Below the pieces are notes generated by a model. It had not been told where the DNA came from. It saw nothing but the letters and a program-made list of their open reading frames with translations, and made no database searches. A DNA stretch of 64,000 nucleotides from Dimorphilus gyrociliatus (lineage: Eukaryota; Annelida; Polychaeta; Dinophilidae): the NCBI GenBank assembly GCA_904063045.1, contig CAJFCJ010000026.1, forward strand, positions 226,964 through 290,963, in the 5' to 3' direction. Made by a program: the position numbers and the translations under genes. The first letter of the stretch is position 1, and each line of letters starts with the position of its first letter. Shown piece after piece: positions 51,557-64,000 of the stretch.

Positions 51557-54500
51557 TAGTCCTTACTTTATACTACTAAGATAAAATTTAAATTAGGTGC
51601 TGGCACGTTCATGCAGTTGAGATGTATATGATATGTATATTTACAATATGCTTTATAATTGTATATATAAAATATACATGTACAGTATATATCACAGATA
51701 TAAGACAAATTACGGAGTCAGAACAATTTGTGCCAAGATTACATATTAATATAAATGTATCATAAAGAAGGAATAGTCAATTTTTCAGCTTTATTACGGT
51801 ATGCGAATGAAATCAGTTATATTCACACAGTATACAGAAAAACGGTATTTATGATGTGAGCTATGTAAGATAAGTAAAGTGGAACTATTTGGGTCTATCA
51901 CTCTATTTAGTCTTTTTTTATGTTAAAGCGTGTTTCTCTTAAAATGTACACATTGTATGATATTTATAATGACAACATGTTTTGCTTCTAGTGACGATCT
52001 TATTTATATTGTACCAGAGCCATAATCTTACACCGTTTAGCAAGTATACCTATCACATGTGTACACAAATTGTTAGTCACGAGAATGCTATATGTGCTGT
52101 ATTTTTGTTTCCGTTCAAATGGAACTTGCTTATAATTTTTTTGACAATCTATTCGTGCTTATGATAAATAAAATATAAATAAAAAATTCATAAAATATGA
52201 ATAAACATGTTTAAGTACTTTCAATATTTTTCCGCATTTTATGCATTACGATGTTTCTAAAGTCTGTAAAAGATGAGTAACATTTTTTTCTAGCAACCGA
52301 CGCTGAATTAGGTAATGCTGCAAAGTGGTCGTAAAGGCGCCATTACATTGAACAAGGTGTTTTTATTGTATTAACAAGAGACGAATGTCTGAAGAAAAGT
52401 GGTGTTTTGAGGTTTGCGCACAGGATCGATATCGTATTGAGGTATGTGTATTGAGAGTTAGAAGTCAATTCGTTTTGAGTATGTACATTCTGAAGGTGTG
52501 CTCTCAGGCAGCTAGGCGCCAGTCGGGTACTTCATTTGACGTGCTGTTTATACAGGCTATATAGGGGCGACTCTTTTTTTCATTTGTATATATATAGATG
52601 AGAAGATTATGCAACTTCCCACTCATTGAGAAAAGCGACGTTTATCAGTCAGGGAGATCAGAGACGTCTACTTTACGTATTATCAGCATCGTAGAGTTTC
52701 CTTCTATCAAGTTGCTTCAAGTTTCTTCTTGTCTCGCGTGAGGAGGAAATCCGAGTGACGTGGTGTGTGGCGCTTGGTGCCCTGCTGCTAAAATGCCGGT
52801 ATCGCACGGGTGGTGAAAGTGGCCTCCCGCTGGGTCCTAGCGAGCTCCCGATGAACAATCACCCGTTTCTTTCAATTTTTACAGTGTAACTGCGCGTGCG
52901 CTGGTACCTTCTTATCTAATTCTTTGTTGCTCTTTCTTTCTAAGCATTTGTCGACCTTTTATCTTTGAATTTTTCATTTTATTTTAAACCAATTAGTAAA
53001 ACGTCTCGAAATTCCGTTGTCGGTACATATTATTTCTGATTCAACGAGCACTTGACAGTGTTATGCCAACACGTTTTCGCGCCAGCTGCGCAAATTCTAT
53101 ATCGAATAACGGTTGCTTGAAGTTATACTGTTATATACGTAAGAAGTGTTAGCGTTCGATAAAAGAGCGTTGATTTGCTGACAAATGTCATCAAAAGCCG
53201 TTGTGGTAGCAGCATGCTAATGGTGCTCAGCAGCGCGCTCAGTTAGCAAAATGTCAAGTAGTTTTTAATGCATTTTACATACACAAATACACATAAAGAT
53301 CTTTTAAGAGTAAGATTTCCATACTATACATTTTTAATATAGAGATACTTATGGTACACAGTAAAGGGAAAATATTCTTATTTAACTTGAAGCATTTACG
53401 TATGTCGTACATGCAAATAACCTATTTTACTATCTCACTTTTCATTTATGGCTTCAAGCTAGTCACGCTCCTTGGCGTCAGTAAACGTTAATTATACACA
53501 TCCGATAATATTTCATTAAGCAATCTCGAACGAAGAGGTGGGAGGAGCCGTCATGTTTGACAGTTCGTAAAACAGGTGAGATGATCCGCGTGGGCGTTCG
53601 CCTTTGTTTACATACAACAAAGGCAGGAAACATATACTCTTTTATTCTAGAAAATGAGTAGGAAAGTTTTACTTGATGTATATATACTCACCAGAACGTA
53701 CAAACATTGGGCAAACAGAGGACTTTACAATGACAGTGCGGGTGGACGTCGCACTTGGGAACTATCCATTAAGAAAAGTCTGACGATGATGTATTACGTT
53801 ACTACTTTGCGCACGTGTATAAAGCAGCATGTAATTAACTTGCCATAGACTATATACATTTTCTTCGTCACATTAATTTTCCCATCGGCGTTTATTCTGT
53901 GTTTGTTTATGCACAGGGATAGATACAAAGAAAGGGGAGGAGGGAAAGAAAAAAGTATATAAAGAAAAGCGCTTAAGGAAAATCAATGCGAGTGGCGCGT
54001 TGCAGTTTTGCAGTTTTCTCTTGTTCCGTGATCAAAGCGTTAAAGAGTCGAGGCGGATTGAGCGTACCACCTGTATCGGCTCAAAGGATTTCGTGAAAAG
54101 GCGCGGGCGCATGCAACGATTTTTTCACTCGCTATAGTAAGCGAAATAAATACCATGCATCTTTGTAAGGAGATTGTTGCATTTGTTCTGAAGTATCTAA
54201 TGATAATTTATTAGCAAAGTTTTTCATTTAAATTTGATGTACGAAATTTTATTAAAGCTCTGTGAAGAAATTTTCTCCTATTTATCCATTTTAATGAATT
54301 TTTTATGGAATCTATAGTTTTTAATTATTTAGTAAATATAAAATAACACATTTTGTTTTTAGAACACTGTGAATGACGTTGCAAAATTATCAGCAATTAC
54401 AACCATGTATAAAATTGCGCATTAGTATTTGAAATGTTACAGCAAAAACTACCACTAGCCAGCCATTACTCTCAGAATGTAGCGACACAGATAACAAGCT

Positions 54501-55547
54501 AAAAACTCTCTTCTTTTCCCTTCCAAGAGACTTTCAGATTCCTTTTGAAGCTGTTTGGCCAAGCTTCACTCTACCGGGTTGACTACGTCACGTCACACCC
54601 TCATTAAGGCACCGTTGGCATCATGCTCATCATTACAGCATGAGTGGTAGGGAAAGTGTAGAGATCAAAGCTTTTCGGAGCTTTGCCCGGTCAAGTACCG
54701 ATGCGTCGTCTAAATGCGGTTACTAACACCATGGTGCTCGTTATCCGCAATAACTAAATCTCCTGCCTTCTGTACTAAGGGTAAAGAGAACAATGGGTAC
54801 TTCTCAAGTGTCTTACCTAATCGCCAGCGAGTCACACAAACACTGATATTGGGTGCTTATATCAGGCAGACACAAGACGAAAAGGAGAAAGAAATAGAAA
54901 ATGGACAGAAGTATAAAATCAGACAATCGCCTCGTCAACGGACACCAACTGCGTCTTTGAGACTTCAACCAACCTCGTAATACACGTTTAGTCTAAAGCA
55001 GTAATAACTTATCTAATCCACCAGGGATCTCCTCTCTTTCAAAAAGCGCCATCTACTAGAATGAATTGTAACCTACTTACAAGGGAGCGTCGCGCTCTCT
55101 AACCAGCATTCTAAAGTTCATACTAAATTTGACATTACCGTGACACATTTCGCGAGCACTTACAAAGCCGATTTGCGCGCCAAGTTCAACATTAGAGCGA
55201 CTTTTTTGTAATTGACTACTATCCCTAAGCATATAACGAATCGGAAGTTCAGAACAATCGACAGTTTTCTCTTTAATTCTTAGTCAAACAGGTGACTAAA
55301 TCCTGTCCGTCTGCTACTCAGCTACTACGAATTGAATGAAAAACAAAGCAAACAAAACAATTGACGCGACGTGTACAGACCGTTCATTAACGCCCATCGA
55401 ATGACAAGCGAGTCATTTAGACGGTCTGCTCAATTTGCGTTCGCTTATTATTTCAATGATTACGATCTGCAAAACACGAAGGAACTCGATAGGTGGTGCT
55501 GAAAGATTTATTCCTAAAGTAAATCAACTAATGCACGTGCCTGCTAG

Positions 55548-55571
55548 TATATATATATATATATATATATA
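55548..55571. repeat. (AT)n microsatellite
   Basis: Pure AT tract between the two Tbx2/3 genes. Confidence 0.95.
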
Positions 55572-56487
55572 ATAACATATATAATTTATATATATACATG
55601 TTTACTAATATATATTACGTTATATACTTCACATTCAATATACATTTATAGCTCAATTTCTAAACTCTCATTCTAAAAAAATATGTACTGGCATATAATT
55701 TTATATGAAGGGTGTATACAAATTGCATATAATTTGTATATATTTGCAAGTAATAGATTTTAGCGCAAGCAAGAATATTAAATAAGAGCCGAAGTAGCAA
55801 AGTGAAATAAATCGAGGAAAATACTGCCCCAGGACATCGACAAACGACTACAAAGTGACGCTGTCTTCGCCTATAGGTCTAAATATGTACATGTAAGACT
55901 TCAACTACCATTACTAATAACAACAATATATTCGATGAAACTGACGTAATCGACTGTGTAGTGGCGACAATAGACCGTCATTATCGGCGCCGCGGCCCTT
56001 TTTTTCTACTTCTCAACGTGTTAAAAGTCGATAAATATGGCTAAAGAATTGATGATAAAAGTTATCGATGCTTTATAGAATTTGCGATAAGCTGTATATT
56101 TATGCTTAATAGCTCGTCCGCCTGTCTAAGTGGGCAGATAAGCTGCATGGCGAAGAGATTAGAATAAAATTGTGCCAAAACAAATGGCGTCAATCATTGG
56201 CGAGTTGGCGTTTGCTGACAAGTGATGAGGTTTTGACCGATGGTCATAAGAGTGTTGGCAGAAAAGAGACTGAGCATATAGTTGGGTAATACTGAAAGAA
56301 AGGATAAAGAAAGAACTGCTCTGGCTGTAATATATTATCTCGTAACCATGTGCAGAACATAATTTAGTATAAGATAAAAAATAAACACATATAGTACAGT
56401 CTGTAAAACTGTATTTTACCATTTTACTATGTACATTAATATGCATGAAGCTTTGTTTCTCTATGCTCGGGCATTTCATTGTGCAAA

Positions 56488-56666
56488 GGCGCCAGGCTGG
56501 CGCCACTCTACTTAGCTGTCGCGCCCGCAGTTGCATAGTACGCACCTGAGGCGAGAAGTCTGCACCAATGCGCTAGGCCACAGATCCTGTCATTTGGCGC
56601 CTACACAACACCCTTTTCGCGCAACTTCTATCTGGCGCCGGTCTGTCGATGAAGCCTTTTGGCGCC
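56488..56666. promoter_or_regulatory. GGCGCC cluster upstream of Tbx2/3-B
   Basis: Five GGCGCC hexamers within about 180 bp. The first two form the exact palindrome GGCGCCAGGCTGGCGCC (56488-56504). Another sits in TCTGGCGCCGGTCTGTCGA (56631-56649). The cluster is 350-530 bp before the start codon, so it may be promoter-proximal. Confidence 0.5.
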
Positions 56667-57015
56667 ACGCCACAAATAGAAAACAGAAAAGAAGAAAGAG
56701 TTTGAAAATGTCAGTAGTTTACAGATATATCCAAGATCGGGCCTTTTTTACATCTCTTTCCCTTAGCTAAATTCTAGATGATTTTACTTTGCCCCCCTTA
56801 TTTGTAAAGATATGACAAGCGTTTCTTCAGAGGCTCAACTGTAAAAGCGCTCCGCCTACTTTCTTAATGCTCATTGGTTGTTACCTTTTTGACTGACCAA
56901 TCAACTAAGTTATCACGCGCCGTTCGCCGCGAGAGGTGTCGAACGCTAGTGCAGTCAGTGAATAAGTGTGTTTGTGGTTGTGCCTTGTGTGCTACAGAGC
57001 AGTGAGTAGAGCTTG

Positions 57016-62532
<5,517 letters not shown>

Positions 62533-63712
62533 CGATGAACGTTAATTGATATATCAATAACATACAGTATGTTTATACATCATGTGTGTTATTTTATCTA
62601 TATTGTATATAGATATTTATATATACAATCTAGCTAGTCATCACGATAATATTTATAGATATAACGCGTGTGACATTAACTTAGCTTACGTTTTCTGCAA
62701 AGGCGAACTGTTCAAATAAGTAATTGGTGCTTTCCTGTGTGGTTTGAGAATATTTAAAATCTATGCAATGTCAACAGATATCTGAACGTCTGATTGTATT
62801 ATGCATGTGTAAAAATGCTCGTGTATACTATATGTACATACCATACACAGAATAATTTATACTAAAGCTTTCGCACATTGATAATATATTGCTATATATG
62901 CACTGAGTGAATACTGTATTCATTAAACGATACAACTAAATTATCTGGTTTAAAACAAAGAGATTATTATCGTTCATTTTGCGCCTGATTTAATAGAGAA
63001 TATAAATGGTAGTCCCTTTATTTAACATTTTTTTCAAAAAGTAATCACAAATGAATCGGTCGAATATCATTCTGATTACTTCCGATGTCCATAAACTTGA
63101 ATATCGTTATTACCCCACAAGCCTTCCAATTTACTCTTGAAGTGTTTTCTTCTCATCTGAAACCTTTAAATAGAAAAAAAATTTTAAATTAATTTTTTAT
63201 TATATAAATAACTCTATGTACACAATAAGAAAATCGTTAGCAGAATGTTGTTTATTTTTAAATATAGACTTTTTTGGAACTTTGATTTTCAGTTATAATT
63301 TCTGACAGATACTCCTTGTTTAGAACAAATAACTGAATAGAAATTTATATTAAGAAGTTATAGTCAAAACTATTAGTTATAAATGATAGCTTATAACTTA
63401 AAATATAATAATTGAAAATACAAGAGAGATATTTTTTGTCATGATAAAATGTAAATGCTGTTCATTTTAAAATTATAGGTCAGTAGTAATGACGTTTTCG
63501 ATCAGTTTATCAGCTATTTTTTGACAAGAAAGGATTCAAAACTTAGCCAGTCTTTCATATCAAAGTAATAATATCAAAAATTAAAAAAAAATTTATTGAG
63601 ATGAGTAGCATAGGGAAGAAATAGAGCAGACCCGTTGCATTGACGTATTCTTTTATATTGATTTGAATTGAAATTTTACTATTGCAACATATTAGTTTCT
63701 TTTGATCATAAA
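62533..63712. other. Tbx2/3-B 3' UTR and promoter of the lectin-like gene
   Basis: AT-rich stretch with no coding sign and no match to the missing Tbx2/3 C-terminal tail. ATTAAA near 62923 is a possible polyadenylation signal. The last few hundred bases are the presumed promoter of the secreted lectin-like gene. Confidence 0.5.
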
Positions 63713-64000
63713 ATGTTTCGATACAATATTTTAATTTTACTGTTAATTTCTTCGATTGCAATAGGTTTGTAAATTACTGTATTAGTTTCTGTGGAACTAA
63801 TTAAAGTCAAAATAGGAGAAGATTGTAAACAGGGTAGCTCTTTGGATATTTGCTCAAGGACCATTGAAGGAAACTTTTCAAATGCTTCGACCTACTGCAG
63901 TTCTCACGGATATGCTCTTCTTGAACCGAGAAGTCGAGAAATATTAAACAAAGTATACAAATTTAATATAACGAATTTTTGGCTGGGTGTAAAGTTCGTT
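63713..64000 (+). CDS. Secreted C-type-lectin-like protein, 5' part (runs off the window)
   Basis: Partial gene, cut by the window edge. ATG at 63713 encodes MFRYNILILLLISSIAIG, a good signal peptide. The frame then meets TAA, but a 51-bp intron (63765-63815, GTTTGT...ATAG, phase 1) removes it and joins G-EDCKQG. The rest reads with NASTYCSSHGYALLEP and FNITNFWLGVKF, the A.xYC..HG..L and WLG hallmarks of a C-type lectin domain. Two N-glycosylation sequons are visible (NAS, NIT). The sugar-binding half (WND/EPN motifs) is outside the window, so carbohydrate binding cannot be judged. Confidence 0.75.

Larger units (their letters stand above)
51557..57015. other. Interval between the tandem Tbx2/3 genes
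   Basis: The first 0.65 kb is the Tbx2/3-A 3' UTR. The rest is gene-free. CpG-containing segments are at 52.3-53.1, 53.5-54.1 and 54.5-55.4 kb. AGCGCCATCTA is at 55045-55055, (AT)n at 55548-55571, and a cluster of five GGCGCC hexamers at 56.49-56.67 kb precedes the Tbx2/3-B first exon. Open frames here show no family similarity. Confidence 0.5.

Noticed and set aside
54714-54980. 88-codon plus-strand open frame between the Tbx genes
   Set aside because: No similarity or splice context; it looks like a chance frame in a less AT-rich segment.
63765-63815. In-frame stop suggesting a lectin pseudogene, or a 21-bp intron
   Set aside because: A normal 51-bp GT-AG intron removes the stop and keeps phase.

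Overview
This is nuclear DNA from a bilaterian animal. The genes are eukaryotic and intron-rich, many introns are only about 45-60 bp (51 bp recurs), and the families are animal ones: Onecut, SoxD, FoxN1/4, Tbx2/3, a KIF7/KIF27-type kinesin, OSBP and a NEK kinase. The sequence is AT-rich with many (TA)n, (GATA)n and (CTAT)n microsatellites. I could not place the phylum. No bacterial, viral or recognisable transposon genes were seen, and no rRNA, tRNA or CRISPR.

Layout. 0.1-9 kb is a compact, housekeeping-like block: an HSD17B14-like short-chain dehydrogenase (minus) head-to-head with an oxysterol-binding protein (plus), then a many-exon kinesin-4 of the KIF7/KIF27 (Costal-2) type (plus). 10.6-16.4 kb is Onecut (minus), with one CUT-domain exon and two tandem, intact, in-frame 3'-terminal homeodomain exons. 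About 8.7 kb of gene-free DNA follows. 25.1-27.9 kb is a NEK-family kinase (plus). 29-32.7 kb is SoxD (minus), then about 6.8 kb of gene-free DNA. 39.5-41.2 kb is FoxN1/4 (minus). 46.9-51.6 kb and 57.0-62.5 kb are tandem Tbx2/3 paralogues (plus), here called Tbx2/3-A and -B. At the right edge (63.7 kb onward) is the 5' end of a secreted C-type-lectin-like gene.

How it fits together. Five of the nine genes are developmental transcription factors, separated by long, CpG-containing non-coding stretches, while the other genes are compact. The main points of interest are: (1) Onecut's duplicated homeodomain terminal exons, which predict two DNA-binding isoforms sharing one CUT domain; (2) the Tbx2/3 tandem pair, in which B keeps the ancestral-looking N-terminus and A keeps the C-terminal repression-type tail, and in which A seems to have lost a splice donor and uses one 6 nt downstream, adding two residues inside the T-box; (3) an AGATGGCG/AGGTGGCGCT (CTCF-like) motif seen only from 29 to 62 kb; (4) GGCGCC palindromes clustered around Tbx2/3-B; (5) TCACGTGA palindromes in the promoters of the housekeeping block. 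Exon models were assembled by eye from splice consensus, reading phase and family conservation. Motif counts are also by eye.
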